From: Nocardioides jiangxiensis
GTDB lineage: Bacteria > Actinomycetota > Actinomycetes > Propionibacteriales > Nocardioidaceae
Direction: 5' to 3'
DNA length: 64,000 nt
Assembly (NCBI RefSeq): GCF_030580915.1
Contig: NZ_JAUQTA010000001.1
Location: forward strand, 868,001 to 932,000
Shown here: one piece after another, positions 37,931-46,588 of the stretch
Layout: each line of letters starts with the position of its first letter
How positions within the stretch are numbered: the stretch's first letter is position 1
Translations under genes and position numbers: made by a program
Notes under the pieces: generated by a model
What the model was told of the DNA's origin: nothing
What the model saw: only the letters and a program-made list of their open reading frames with translations
The model's database searches: none

Positions 37931-38407
37931 GTGCAGAACTTCGCCCTGGTCACCCGGATCCACGTCCTCACCGCGATCAAGGTCCACGACCAGGGAGGCG
38001 CCCAGGCGTTCGTGGAGCAGCACGGCCTCGACGAGACCGGAGACATCGTGCTCGTCGAGCGCGGCAAGCGCTACGACTACCGCGCGCTGCTCGCCTTCGC
38101 GCACGGAAAGGCGACCGGCACGACGCTCGACGCCAGCACGATCGGCTTCGACCGGGTCAAGGTGCTGACCGACCTCGGCTTCACGGTCGCGTCCGCCTCC
38201 GAGCTCGACCGCCCGGCGCCCACGCGCGGCTCGACGCGCGTGCCCGGCTCGCCGCGCTCGGCGACCCCGCGCACCACCGTTTCCCGGACGCCGAAGGCGC
38301 CGGCCGCCGCGCCCAAGGCACCCGCCAAGCCGGAGCCGGAGATCAAGCTCTGCCCGTCGTGCTTCACCCAGCTGCCCGCATCGGGGCAGTGCGACTTCTG
38401 CGAGTGA
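37931..38407 (+). CDS. Small protein with C-terminal zinc ribbon
   Basis: A 158-residue protein. The N-terminal 90 residues (IHVLTAIKVHDQGGAQAF to YDYRALLAFAHGKATG and KVLTDLGFTV) look like the small alpha/beta head domain found in front of some HNH-type nucleases (a loose resemblance). A basic Pro/Ala linker follows, then CPSCFTQLPASGQCDFC, a likely zinc ribbon, at the very end. No nuclease domain is present. TAGCCT lies 6 bases before the GTG, giving a leaderless start. Nucleic-acid binding is inferred. Confidence 0.65.
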   Translation: MQNFALVTRIHVLTAIKVHDQGGAQAFVEQHGLDETGDIVLVERGKRYDYRALLAFAHGKATGTTLDASTIGFDRVKVLTDLGFTVASASELDRPAPTRGSTRVPGSPRSATPRTTVSRTPKAPAAAPKAPAKPEPEIKLCPSCFTQLPASGQCDFCE

Positions 38408-38512
38408 CCACCGCGGCGCGAGCCGCTGCCCGGACGGCTGCCTGACCGACTGGCTGACTGACCGACTGGCTGGCTGGCTGGCTGCGCGCCGAGCCCCGGG
38501 CGCGGCGACCGG

Positions 38513-40012
38513 TCACCAGCGGGTCAGGGCGTGGATCGCCACGCCGCCCGCGCGGCCGCGGAGCTCACGCTCGCCGCGGTCCTCGAGCTGCACCGGAGTG
38601 GTGAGGGCCTTCGCCGTGGTGTCCGCGAGCAGGATCGGGTCACCCGTCAGCCGGGTCATCTCCTCGATCCGCGCTGCCACGTTGACCGTGTCGCCCACCA
38701 GGGTGAACTCGAGCTTGCCCCCGCCTCCGACGGTGCCGGCGATGACCGGGCCACTGGCGATGCCGACCCCGACCGTGAGGTCCTCCCCGAAGCGGGCGTG
38801 GACGGCGTCCTGGATCTCCGTGGCCGCGGCGACCGCGCGGTCGGCGTGGTCCTCGTGCGCCTCCGGGACACCGAAGACCGCCAGCATGCCGTCGCCGAGG
38901 AACTTGTTGGCGTGGCCACCGTGCCCCCGCAGGATCGGTACCGCGATCCCGAAGAGCTCGTTGAGCCGTGCCACGGTCTCGGCCGCCGTGCTGGCCTGGG
39001 AGAACGCCGTGAACCCGACGACGTCGATGAAGACGACCGTCGCGTCGACCTCCTCGCCCTCGAAGAGCTCCGAGCCCCGCTCGAGCAGCCGCTGCGCGAG
39101 CATCGGGTCGACGTACGCGCCGAAGGCTGCCTGGAGGCGCTCCCGCTCCAGCAGGCCGGCCTGCATGCGGTTGAAGGACCGTGCGAGCTGGCCGAACTCG
39201 TCGTCACTGGTGACCGGCACGCGCCGGTCGAGGATGCCGAGCGCGACCCGCTCCGTGCCCTCGCGCAGGTCGCGGACCGGACGCAGCACGGGACCCACAC
39301 CGAACGGCGCGAGGACGATCGCCGTGCCCACCGCGAAGGGAAGGGCGATCAGGGGCGCCAGGACGTACTGCTGCGCGTCAGTGCGGGCGTAGGAGACGAC
39401 GAGGGCCACGACCCAGCAGCCGATGATGCTGCCGAGCAGGATGATCGTGAGCAGGCGCGCCGCCACGGCCCGGCGCGGCTCGCGCAGCGCGTCCTCCCGC
39501 AGCACCGCGTCGAGCTCTGCCTGGACCGGCCAGAGCGCGGCCTCGACGATCACGGAGCCGAGCACGCCGCTGCCGATGACGAGCGCCGGGGCCGAGAAGG
39601 CCATCGCGAGGTTCACCGGCCAGCTCAGCCCGACGGCGTTGCCGAGCAGCGGAGCGACCAACAGCATCGGCAGGCCGCCCGCCAGCCCGTAGATCAGCGG
39701 GATCCGGTCGAGCCGGTTCAGCGCCGCGCGCGTACGCCGGGGGTCGGTCTGGTCACCCCGCCCCCAGCGGTTGAGCATCAGCCGGGCCTCGCGGGTCGAG
39801 AGGAGCAGCGAGATGGCGCCGCACAGCTCGGTGACCATGAGGAAGGTGCCGCCGACGTAGAGCAGGTCGCCGATGCCGCGGTGCAGCGAGATGGCCCAGG
39901 CGATCATCCCGATGCCGATCACGAAGACCGGCCAGAAGAGCAGCTGGAAGATCAGGAGCCCGGCGTAGTGGGCCCGGTAGCGCGCCCAGAGCCACGGGGC
40001 CAGAAACTCCAT
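38513..40012 (-). CDS. Membrane-bound class III adenylate/guanylate cyclase
   Basis: A 499-residue protein with six predicted helices in the first 250 residues, a HAMP linker (PVRDLREGTERVALGILDRR to DDEFGQLARSFNRMQAG), and a C-terminal cyclase domain. The domain keeps metal-binding Asp in VVFIDVVGFTAFS and NKFLGDGMLAVFG, substrate-selecting Lys in that motif, and the catalytic Asn/Arg in VGDTVNVAARIE. These residues favour cAMP production. It matches the actinobacterial six-helix HAMP cyclases. A short CTGACCGACTGGCTG direct repeat lies just after its stop (38442-38482). Confidence 0.92.
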   Translation of the reverse strand: MEFLAPWLWARYRAHYAGLLIFQLLFWPVFVIGIGMIAWAISLHRGIGDLLYVGGTFLMVTELCGAISLLLSTREARLMLNRWGRGDQTDPRRTRAALNRLDRIPLIYGLAGGLPMLLVAPLLGNAVGLSWPVNLAMAFSAPALVIGSGVLGSVIVEAALWPVQAELDAVLREDALREPRRAVAARLLTIILLGSIIGCWVVALVVSYARTDAQQYVLAPLIALPFAVGTAIVLAPFGVGPVLRPVRDLREGTERVALGILDRRVPVTSDDEFGQLARSFNRMQAGLLERERLQAAFGAYVDPMLAQRLLERGSELFEGEEVDATVVFIDVVGFTAFSQASTAAETVARLNELFGIAVPILRGHGGHANKFLGDGMLAVFGVPEAHEDHADRAVAAATEIQDAVHARFGEDLTVGVGIASGPVIAGTVGGGGKLEFTLVGDTVNVAARIEEMTRLTGDPILLADTTAKALTTPVQLEDRGERELRGRAGGVAIHALTRW

Positions 40013-40118
40013 GGATGCGATTGTGACGGGTCCATGTGACCGCTGTCACCTCGACGGAGGACCGCCGCCCGACCAGGCGACGGCGTCGTAGCCCGCGTGC
40101 CGGTGGACGCCGGATCGC

Positions 40119-40156
40119 CCGGGCGACCGGGCCGTGAGGCGGAGCCGGTCGCCCGG
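40119..40156 (-). terminator. Terminator after the M4 protease gene
   Basis: A perfect 12-bp inverted repeat, CCGGGCGACCGG (40119-40130) and CCGGTCGCCCGG (40145-40156), lies 20 bases past the protease stop. The remaining bases between 40013 and 40175 contain the cyclase promoter region and nothing else I can identify. Confidence 0.7.
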
Positions 40157-40175
40157 CCCCGCCTCGTCCCCCATG

Positions 40176-41828
40176 TCAGTGGACGCCGGAGGCGTCCCAG
40201 GCTGCTGCGACCGCACCGTGCTGGACGCTCGCCGGGCCGTAGAGGTCCGCGGCGGCGTCGAGCGTCGCGGTGCGCGCAGCGGCGTAGGTCGTGCCGGAGG
40301 TCATGTAGGTGGTCAGCGCGCGGTACCAGATCTGGTCGGCCTCATCGCGACCGATGCCGGCCACCTGCGTGCCATCGCAGCTCGGCGCGTCGTACGCGAC
40401 GCCGTTGATGGTCCGCGCGCCGGTGCCCTCGGACAGCACGTAGAAGAAGTGGTTGGCGATACCCGAGGAGTAGTGGACGTCGAGGCTCTTCGCGGTCGAG
40501 GACCAGCAGGTCGCCGAGTGGCCGTCGGTCGCGGGGTCGTCCATCCGGCGCAGTGGCGTGGTGCCGTTGAGCGCGAACTGCTCGCCGATCAGATAGTCGC
40601 CGGGGTCGGACGGGTTGGCGGCGTGGAACTCGACCATCGTCCCGAAGATGTCCGACGTCGCCTCGTTGAGGCCTCCAGCCTCCCCCGAGTACGCCAGGCC
40701 GGCCGTGTGCTCCGTGACGCCGTGGGACATCTCGTGGCCGGCCACGTCGAGCGACACCAGCGGTCCGTACGTCGTGCCGTTGCCGTCGCCGTACGTCATG
40801 CGCGTGCCGTCCCAGAAGGCGTTGACGTAGTTCTTGCCGTAGTGGACCCGGTTGTAGGAGCCCGTGCCGTTGCCGAAGATCCCCTCGCGGCCGTGCACCT
40901 GCTCGTAGTAGTCCCATGTGGCATTCGTGCCGTACTGCGCGTCGACGGCCACCGTCTCCGCGCTACCGGTCGTGCCGTCGCCCCAGGACGTGTCCGTGCT
41001 GGGCAGCTGGGCCTCCCTGGCGCAGCCGACGCCGAGGTTGAGCAGGCCGCCGCAGAGCGCACCGTCCTGGGTGTTGGCGACCGTCACGGTGTAGGTGCCA
41101 CCCCTGGTCGGGTCCTTCAGCACGTACGACGAGCCCGACTGCGACACCTGCAGCGGGACGTGGCCCGACCACAGCGACTCGCCGTCGCCGTCGATGGTCT
41201 CGATCCTCTCCTCGCGACGGAGTACGTCGCCGGTACGGGCGTCGACGTACGTCCGGAGGGAGCTGGGTGTGCCGTCGACGTACCTGCCGACGCTGGTGAC
41301 CTCCCACGCGAGCCGCGGTGCCCCTCCGAGGGTGTCGACGACGAGCCGTGCACCGCGGGCGTCGAAGCCGCGGATCCGCGCCGTCGTGGCGTCACGGGCC
41401 TCCGCGGCGCGCTCGGCGTCGGCCTGCGGCACCGTCGGCACGACCGGGAGATCGAGGGGAGCGGCGAGCGTCTGACTGGTCCCCCGGTACGCCGCGCCAG
41501 GTCCCTCATGGACGACCAGGTCGCCTCCCCGGACCGGCAGGCCCTGGTAGGTGCGGTCGAGCCGCACATGGCGACTGCCGTCGGCATCGGCCTGGACGCG
41601 GCCCGCGACGAACCCGATGCCGTCGGAGAGCAACGCCGTGCGCGGGTGGCTCTCCAGCTGGTCGAGCGCGGCGGCGACGACGGCTCGCGCGCTCGCGGTC
41701 GGACCGCCGTCCCCGCCAGCAGCGGCGCGGGCGGGGCTCGCCGTGCCGCTGAAGGCGACTGAGGCGAGGGCGGCGGTGGCGAGGCCTACCGCGGCGGACG
41801 AACGGGACAGGGCACTGATCCGGTGCAT
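40176..41828 (-). CDS. Secreted M4 family (thermolysin-like) metalloprotease
   Basis: A 550-residue zinc endopeptidase exported by an N-terminal signal ending near SGTASPARA. A propeptide (FTP and PepSY-like, about 40-225) precedes the catalytic domain with zinc ligands VAGHEMSHGVTEH and GLNEATSDIFG, then a second-half helical domain with DVHYSSGIANHFFYVLSEG holding the catalytic His. The ATG 41828 has AGGAG 6 bases upstream. Degrades proteins outside the cell. All catalytic residues are present, so it is likely active. Confidence 0.93.
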   Translation of the reverse strand: MHRISALSRSSAAVGLATAALASVAFSGTASPARAAAGGDGGPTASARAVVAAALDQLESHPRTALLSDGIGFVAGRVQADADGSRHVRLDRTYQGLPVRGGDLVVHEGPGAAYRGTSQTLAAPLDLPVVPTVPQADAERAAEARDATTARIRGFDARGARLVVDTLGGAPRLAWEVTSVGRYVDGTPSSLRTYVDARTGDVLRREERIETIDGDGESLWSGHVPLQVSQSGSSYVLKDPTRGGTYTVTVANTQDGALCGGLLNLGVGCAREAQLPSTDTSWGDGTTGSAETVAVDAQYGTNATWDYYEQVHGREGIFGNGTGSYNRVHYGKNYVNAFWDGTRMTYGDGNGTTYGPLVSLDVAGHEMSHGVTEHTAGLAYSGEAGGLNEATSDIFGTMVEFHAANPSDPGDYLIGEQFALNGTTPLRRMDDPATDGHSATCWSSTAKSLDVHYSSGIANHFFYVLSEGTGARTINGVAYDAPSCDGTQVAGIGRDEADQIWYRALTTYMTSGTTYAAARTATLDAAADLYGPASVQHGAVAAAWDASGVH

Positions 41829-41845
41829 CAAGGACTCCTGGTCTG

Positions 41846-41867
41846 CCGGCGGCCCGAGTGCCGCCGG
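41846..41867 (-). terminator. Terminator between two leftward genes
   Basis: CCGGCGGC (41846-41853) and GCCGCCGG (41860-41867) form a perfect 8-bp stem with a 6-base loop. It lies past the stop of the 41918 gene and before the protease start. Confidence 0.55.
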
Positions 41868-41917
41868 TCCCCGCCACTCTGTCCCGGGGCCCTGGATGCG
41901 GCAACCCCGGACGCGGC

Positions 41918-42775
41918 TCAGTAGCCGTTGAGGACCGGCTCACCCTCGACGATCGTCAGGGTCGCGACCGGCCCCTGGCGGGTGACCGTCCCGTCGACCT
42001 CCTGCCAGGGGCCACTGCCGACCCGGTACTGCGCCGACCACGTGACCGTGACGCTGGGATGCACTGTCGCCGTGTGGCCGTAGATGTGGGTGATGTAGCC
42101 GTCGATGTCCGGGCTGCCGTTGCGCCACGCCTTGCCGGCCCAGTCGGTCGCCTGGCTGGTGCCGTCGCCGTGGTGCCACGTGAAGCCGGTGGGTCGGATG
42201 CGCAACTCGACCCGCTTGCCCAGCAGCGTCAGTGTCTTCGTGAAGGCCGTCGCCCGCGTGGAGAAGATCGTCTCGAGGCCGACGAGGGTCTTGCCGTTCG
42301 GCGGCTGGATGCGCAGGGCCGAGGTCGGCAGCGGCACACGGCGGAACGCCTGGAATACCAGTGAGGGGAGGCTCGGCTTGGCCGCCTGGGATGCAGTGGG
42401 GGTACAGGGCCCGCCGTACTCGAAGTCAGTGGTGCCGGCTTGGAAGGCGAAGACCGTCTGCAGCATGTAGCCGGTCGGCGAGTCAGCCAGAGGAACGCAG
42501 GACGTCACCGGCCGGCAGTCCGCGTCGATGTTGGCGGCCCCACACGCCGGCAGTGCTTGATCGTCTTTGATCGACGTCGAAGGACTCCCGGCGGGCTTGG
42601 CAACGGTTCCACCGCCGTAATCCTCCGCAGCAGCCACAAAGTCACCGTGGCCCGCCTCCACTGATGCCCCATCGTCGCCGAACGCAGTTGTCGTGCCAGC
42701 AATGAAGGCCCCGGGGAAGACCAGAAGCGGGAGCCATCGCTGGCCGCCCTGCCAAAAGGATGCGCGCCTACCCAT
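41918..42775 (-). CDS. Secreted or anchored protein with PKD-like C-terminus
   Basis: A protein of about 285 residues and unknown function. A hydrophobic N-terminal helix (WLPLLVFPGAFIAGTTT) acts as signal or anchor. The middle has three to four Cys (PACGAANIDADCRPVTSCVP) and the C-terminal half reads like a beta-sandwich with ATVHPSVTVTWSAQYRVG, a PKD-like pattern. Such proteins with a TWHHGDG segment are common in Nocardioides-type genomes. Its start overlaps the upstream DUF6318 gene by 8 bases, so the two form an operon. Confidence 0.65.
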   Translation of the reverse strand: MGRRASFWQGGQRWLPLLVFPGAFIAGTTTAFGDDGASVEAGHGDFVAAAEDYGGGTVAKPAGSPSTSIKDDQALPACGAANIDADCRPVTSCVPLADSPTGYMLQTVFAFQAGTTDFEYGGPCTPTASQAAKPSLPSLVFQAFRRVPLPTSALRIQPPNGKTLVGLETIFSTRATAFTKTLTLLGKRVELRIRPTGFTWHHGDGTSQATDWAGKAWRNGSPDIDGYITHIYGHTATVHPSVTVTWSAQYRVGSGPWQEVDGTVTRQGPVATLTIVEGEPVLNGY

Positions 42776-43325
42776 CGAGTCGGTCCAGCCCCAGGAATTC
42801 AAATCCGCCCGACCAACGCGCGCCGGCGTAGAACAAGAACCTTTGACGCGGCTGTCGGTCGCTGGTGCGCTCCCTTCCGCTCATCACAGCTTGCGGAGCT
42901 TGCTCGACACGGACCGCGAACCGATAGAGCGGCGGCTCTGTCTTCGGATCAGCTTCAACTGCGCGGACAACCCAGCCACCACCGCGGAGTTGGCCGTCAC
43001 CATAGATCGCTTCGATCTCCCTCTTGAGATTCGAACACGTCTTGCACTCCTTGACCGACACAGCCATGAAGGGTTCTGTGTCGCCGGTGTGCATGGCATA
43101 GGTGACGGCAGCGAACCAGTACTTCACAAACGCCTTCGCGCCGACGGCGTCATTGCGCCGCGCCAGGTCTGGCAGGACCGGCGCCACCGGGCCGGTCGGC
43201 GAGGAAGAGACCGTCGGGGTCGGCGCGTCCGACGAGGCAGAGGGCTTCGGGTCGTTGCCGCAGGCAGCGAGTCCGAGCACGAGCACCACCGCAACGGCGG
43301 GGGCGGTCAATCGATGAGGAGCCAT
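42768..43325 (-). CDS. DUF6318 family lipoprotein
   Basis: A 185-residue lipoprotein: the signal VAVVLVLGLAAC is a lipobox with Cys at its end, followed by a Ser/Pro-rich linker and a domain that fits DUF6318 (GAKAFVKYWFAAVTYAMHTG and KECKTCSNLKREIEAIY with a Cys pair). The family is actinobacterial and resembles NTF2-like folds; function unknown. It overlaps the PKD-like secreted protein gene, so both products probably act together at the cell surface. Confidence 0.8.
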   Translation of the reverse strand: MAPHRLTAPAVAVVLVLGLAACGNDPKPSASSDAPTPTVSSSPTGPVAPVLPDLARRNDAVGAKAFVKYWFAAVTYAMHTGDTEPFMAVSVKECKTCSNLKREIEAIYGDGQLRGGGWVVRAVEADPKTEPPLYRFAVRVEQAPQAVMSGRERTSDRQPRQRFLFYAGARWSGGFEFLGLDRLDG

Positions 43326-43434
43326 GAAGGGCCGTCCTTGAGTCCCGAGAAGGCGCGCACCCACGGACCAGGGCGCGCAGCAGCACCGTAGGCCGACCCG
43401 CCCCACCTCGGGAAGTGCCTCTCCACAGCAGAGC

Positions 43435-44706
43435 TCAGCGCCGCAGCACCGCCCGTAGCCCTCCGCCGGGCAGCGCGGTCACCGCATACCGATCGTCGTG
43501 GACGACATGATGGTGGCGGGGGCAGATCAGGATGCCGCGAGCGAGATCGGTAGGCCCTCCGCTGGACCAGGGATCCAGATGGTGCGCCTCGCACCACTCC
43601 CCCGGCACGTCGCAGCCCTCGAAGCCGCAGGTCGACTGGCGGACCGCCATCGCCCGCCGCTGCGCCTTGCTGAACAACCGCCGCGAACGCCCCAGGTCGA
43701 GCACCTCGGAGCGTCCGCCCAGCACCACCGGCAGCACGCCTGCCTGGCACGCCAGGCGACGCACCTCGCCGACAGGGACCGGCTCGCCATCAGCCATGCC
43801 GATCCCGACACCAGCGAGGAGCTTCTCCCACTCGATCGTCACGACCACCTGCGTCGCGTCACCGCCGTGGATCGGCAGCCTTGCCGGGTCCGCCGCCTCC
43901 AGGAACGCCGCGAACGCCTCGCCCAGCACGCGGTCGTGCGGAAGCCGGCGACCGGTCACCGGGTCGAGGTACCGCGACGCACCCGACCCGGATCCGGCAG
44001 CAGCTTCGTGACGCGGGGAGGAAAACGCCTCGAGGCAGGTCCGCAACCGCTGAGCGACCGCGTCCGGCACCTGCCCACTGAACCGGGTCGCGCCGTTGCC
44101 CAGCGGCCGGAACGAGAGCCGCGACGCGGCCCGTGCCTTCTCCAGCTCGGCTTCGAGCTTGGCGCGCTCGGCGTCCTCGAACGCATCGGGATCGATCGCG
44201 GCCAGCACCCCGTCGCCGAGGCGTCGCAGCTCCTTCGGACTGAAGTCGGCACCCGCATCGAGCAGGTGGCCGAGCGCCTCCGCCCGGACCTCGGCCGAGA
44301 CCTCGGCCCCCAGCGCATCGACAGCCCGGACGACGACGTCCGCATGCGCGACGGAGATCCGCCCCGCCCGCAGCGCCGCCACGACCTCCGGGAACCGTGC
44401 ACCATCCGCTGCGAGGCGCTGCAGCACTCCGGTCACTCCGGCCGCCTCGTGCGACGCCGCCGCCAGCCAGGCACCCGCCGAGCGGGCACCGTGCTCGTCG
44501 GCCACGTCACCGGCCACGGCGAGCGTGTCGACCAGCAACCCGTCGACCGAACGCTTCACGTGCAGGAGCGTCAGCAGCAGGTCTTCCTTCTCGAGCACGC
44601 TGAGGAAGGTCGGGTCATTGCCCGCCACCTGCTTGAGCTGCTCGTCCAGCGCATGCGCCGCCGCCACCAACGGCGGCTCATGCGCGGACCCCGAGAAGAA
44701 GTCCAT
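43435..44706 (-). CDS. DUF222 / HNH endonuclease domain protein (13E12 family), SOS-controlled
   Basis: A 423-residue protein. Residues 20-300 match DUF222, the 13E12 repeat region of mycobacteria; the C-terminus is an HNH nuclease with CDVPGEWCEAHHLDPWSSGG and ICPRHHHVVHDDRYAV. This family is abundant in actinobacteria and its role is unknown, but some mycobacterial members are LexA-controlled. The promoter is seen as TTGACA (minus strand, 44737-44742), an 18-base spacer filled by a perfect SOS box, GACGAT, and the ATG 6 bases later, so a leaderless mRNA repressed by LexA is predicted. Confidence 0.9.
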   Translation of the reverse strand: MDFFSGSAHEPPLVAAAHALDEQLKQVAGNDPTFLSVLEKEDLLLTLLHVKRSVDGLLVDTLAVAGDVADEHGARSAGAWLAAASHEAAGVTGVLQRLAADGARFPEVVAALRAGRISVAHADVVVRAVDALGAEVSAEVRAEALGHLLDAGADFSPKELRRLGDGVLAAIDPDAFEDAERAKLEAELEKARAASRLSFRPLGNGATRFSGQVPDAVAQRLRTCLEAFSSPRHEAAAGSGSGASRYLDPVTGRRLPHDRVLGEAFAAFLEAADPARLPIHGGDATQVVVTIEWEKLLAGVGIGMADGEPVPVGEVRRLACQAGVLPVVLGGRSEVLDLGRSRRLFSKAQRRAMAVRQSTCGFEGCDVPGEWCEAHHLDPWSSGGPTDLARGILICPRHHHVVHDDRYAVTALPGGGLRAVLRR

Positions 44707-44720
44707 GGGACCATCGTCCT

Positions 44721-44736
44721 TCGAACATGTGTTCGA
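44721..44736 (-). promoter_or_regulatory. SOS (LexA) box of the DUF222-HNH gene
   Basis: TCGAACATGTGTTCGA is a perfect palindromic match to the actinobacterial SOS box TCGAAC-N4-GTTCGA. It occupies the spacer between the -35 and -10 elements of the DUF222-HNH gene. Confidence 0.88.
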
Positions 44737-44811
44737 TGTCAATGGGTGGTCCACACGTTTCCGCAGGTCAGAGAGGCTTTTCTGTGGACAGAAAGGGGGC
44801 TGGGGCCAGTC

Positions 44812-45208
44812 TCAGCGCAGGTCGTCTGGCGCGACCACGCGCAGCCCCACGTCGTTGGCGACGTGCACGGGCCACACCGGCGAGGCCGCCACGAGGGCGC
44901 CCACCCAGGCACGGTCAGCACTGCAGAGCGGAGCCGCTCCCGGCCGGCAGTGGAGCAAGGCCACCTCCACTCCCTCGAACGAACCGAACACGTGCCGGAG
45001 CCCGTCGACGGCCCCTTCGTCCGGCCGCACCGGCAGCTCGTCGATCTCGGTCACCATCAGCGCCCGGTCTCGCGGGAGTCAGCAGCACCCAGACCCGTGG
45101 TCGCCCGAAGCCGAGCTCGCCCATCAGCGCTCGCCAGTGACGCTCGAGACCGGCCTGGTCGCGGATCGGTGGCATCTGGTCGGGCGGCAGCAGCGTCGGT
45201 GTCTCCAT
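44812..45208 (-). pseudogene. Frameshifted gene of unknown function
   Basis: Reading from the ATG at 45208 (METPTLLPPDQMPPIRDQAG) gives protein-like sequence up to GFGRPRVWVLL, after which this frame turns Arg-rich and non-coding. One base along, another frame carries on sensibly: RALMVTEIDELPVRPDEGAV to VANDVGLRVVAPDDLR, ending at 44812. The two pieces join near 45075-45090 into one protein of about 130 residues. Either a one-base indel has broken the gene, or the assembly has an error; programmed frameshifting is less likely as no slippery site is seen. Function is unknown. Confidence 0.6.
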
Positions 45209-45282
45209 GGTCCGACCCTGTGCCGACCCACAGCACGGCGCCACTGCGGCGGCGTACGACTGTGGACAACTAGCCTTCCCGC

Positions 45283-45717
45283 ATGCCCACCCCCGAGCCG
45301 GTACGCCGCCACGTCGCCGTCGTCGGCGCCGTCATCGTCCGCGACGGGCTGGTCCTCTGTGCCCGGCGCGGTCCGGGCAGCCAGGCGGGGCTGTGGGAGT
45401 TCCCGGGCGGAAAGGTCGAGGCGGGCGAGAGCCCGACGGAGGCGCTGGCACGCGAGGTCCGCGAGGAGCTCGGCTGCGCCGTCACGGTCGGCGACGAGGT
45501 CACCACGACCACCCACGCCTACGAAGCGGTCACCGTCACCCTCACCACCTACTGGTGCTCCCTCGCGGCGACCCCGGACGCCACGCACGCGACCGTGCTC
45601 GAGCCGATTCCCCACGAGCACGCAGAGCTCGCCTGGCTCGCGCCGGCCGAGCTCGACCGCCTCGCCTGGGCGCCGGCCGACATCCCGGCGGTCGAGCTCG
45701 TCCGCACGCGCGCCTGA
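45283..45717 (+). CDS. Nudix hydrolase (MutT-like)
   Basis: A 144-residue pyrophosphohydrolase, with the complete Nudix box GGKVEAGESPTEALAREVRE followed by ELG, which binds the metal and pyrophosphate. It begins VRRHVAVVGAVIVRDGLVLC, as in MutT/CTP pyrophosphohydrolase relatives that cleanse the nucleotide pool. TAGCCT at 45271-45276 lies 6 bases before the ATG, giving a leaderless start. Confidence 0.9.
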   Translation: MPTPEPVRRHVAVVGAVIVRDGLVLCARRGPGSQAGLWEFPGGKVEAGESPTEALAREVREELGCAVTVGDEVTTTTHAYEAVTVTLTTYWCSLAATPDATHATVLEPIPHEHAELAWLAPAELDRLAWAPADIPAVELVRTRA

Positions 45718-45971
45718 CCCAGCGCAGAGGCCGCCACCGCCCGCCTCCGCAGGCGCTTCCACGTCCCTCCCCGTGACGGCCGTCTGGCCGATCGGACAGG
45801 TCGGAAGGCCCCCTGCCACCCGGGCCCAGGCCCTGTGCCGGCAGCCCGGAGTTCCCTGTTGCCGAACCGTTGCCCTCCTGTGGGATTCGGGTGGCGAACT
45901 CGTGGATCGCCCATTCATAGCGTGAGAACGCCAGCGCAGAAGAGCGCTCCACACCTGGGAGGGAAGCCCCA

Positions 45972-46517
45972 ATGTCCAGCAGCAACCGCACCAAGATCCT
46001 CGTCCCCCTGGCCACCCTCGCGATCGCCGGTGGCATCGCGGTCGGCTCGGGTGCGACGTTCACGTCCACGACCGGCAACACGATCAGCGCCGTCACCGCC
46101 GGCACGCTGACGCAGACCAACTCGAAGGACGGCAGCGCGATCTTCTCGCTGACCAACATCAAGCCCGGCGACACCGTCAACGGCACCCTGACGCTCACGA
46201 ACACCGGCTCCCTGCCGGCGAAGTTCAGCCTCACCGAGGTCTCCTCGGCCAACGGCTTCGGCGGCACCAGCGGCGCCGACCTGCAGCTCACGATCACCGA
46301 CGTCACCAGCTCCACCACGGTGTACGACGGCACGTTCGGCGGCCTCGTCGACGGTGCCGCGCAGCAGCTCGGCACGTACGCCGCGGGCGACGCCCACCAG
46401 TACCGGTTCACCGTGAAGCTCGTCCAGGACGCCCCGAACGCCGACCAGGGCAAGACCGCCAACGCGACCTACCGCTGGGACGCCATCCAGCTCGACGGCG
46501 CCACCACCAACCAGTGA
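45972..46517 (+). CDS. TasA/CalY-like fibre protein with SipW-type signal
   Basis: A 181-residue secreted protein resembling TasA/camelysin (M73) proteins, the fibre-forming components of bacterial biofilm matrix. The signal reads LVPLATLAIAGGIAVGSGA and is followed by TFTSTTGNTISAVTAGTL, the motif used by SipW-type signal peptidases. The rest is a single jelly-roll domain (FSLTNIKPGDTVNGTLTLTN). GGGAGGGAAG gives a good ribosome-binding site. The next gene encodes a SipW-type peptidase, as in Bacillus tapA-sipW-tasA. The 254 bases upstream hold its promoter and no other gene. Fibre formation is inferred. Confidence 0.82.
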   Translation: MSSSNRTKILVPLATLAIAGGIAVGSGATFTSTTGNTISAVTAGTLTQTNSKDGSAIFSLTNIKPGDTVNGTLTLTNTGSLPAKFSLTEVSSANGFGGTSGADLQLTITDVTSSTTVYDGTFGGLVDGAAQQLGTYAAGDAHQYRFTVKLVQDAPNADQGKTANATYRWDAIQLDGATTNQ

Positions 46518-46520
46518 TCC

Positions 46521-46568
46521 TCCGGAAGGGGGCCGCCCATCCCCCCCCTCGCGCCGCCCCCTTCCGGA
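46521..46568 (+). promoter_or_regulatory. Long hairpin between tasA-like and sipW-like genes
   Basis: A perfect 13-bp stem, TCCGGAAGGGGGC (46521-46533) with GCCCCCTTCCGGA (46556-46568), and a 22-base loop, begin 4 bases after the TasA-like stop. It has no T-tract. It may stop part of the transcription or protect the mRNA 3' end so that more fibre protein than peptidase is made. Confidence 0.65.
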
Positions 46569-46588
46569 AATCCTCCTCAGGAGCCCCG

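Noticed and set aside
38442..38482. CTGACCGACTGGCTG direct repeat after the cyclase gene
   Set aside because: A short, simple repeat of about 40 bases with no symmetry or gene context; probably slippage.
41918..44706. The secreted PKD-like, DUF6318 and DUF222-HNH genes as one defence operon
   Set aside because: The HNH gene ends 110 bases before the DUF6318 start and has its own SOS promoter; the other two are ordinary surface lipoprotein/secreted genes.
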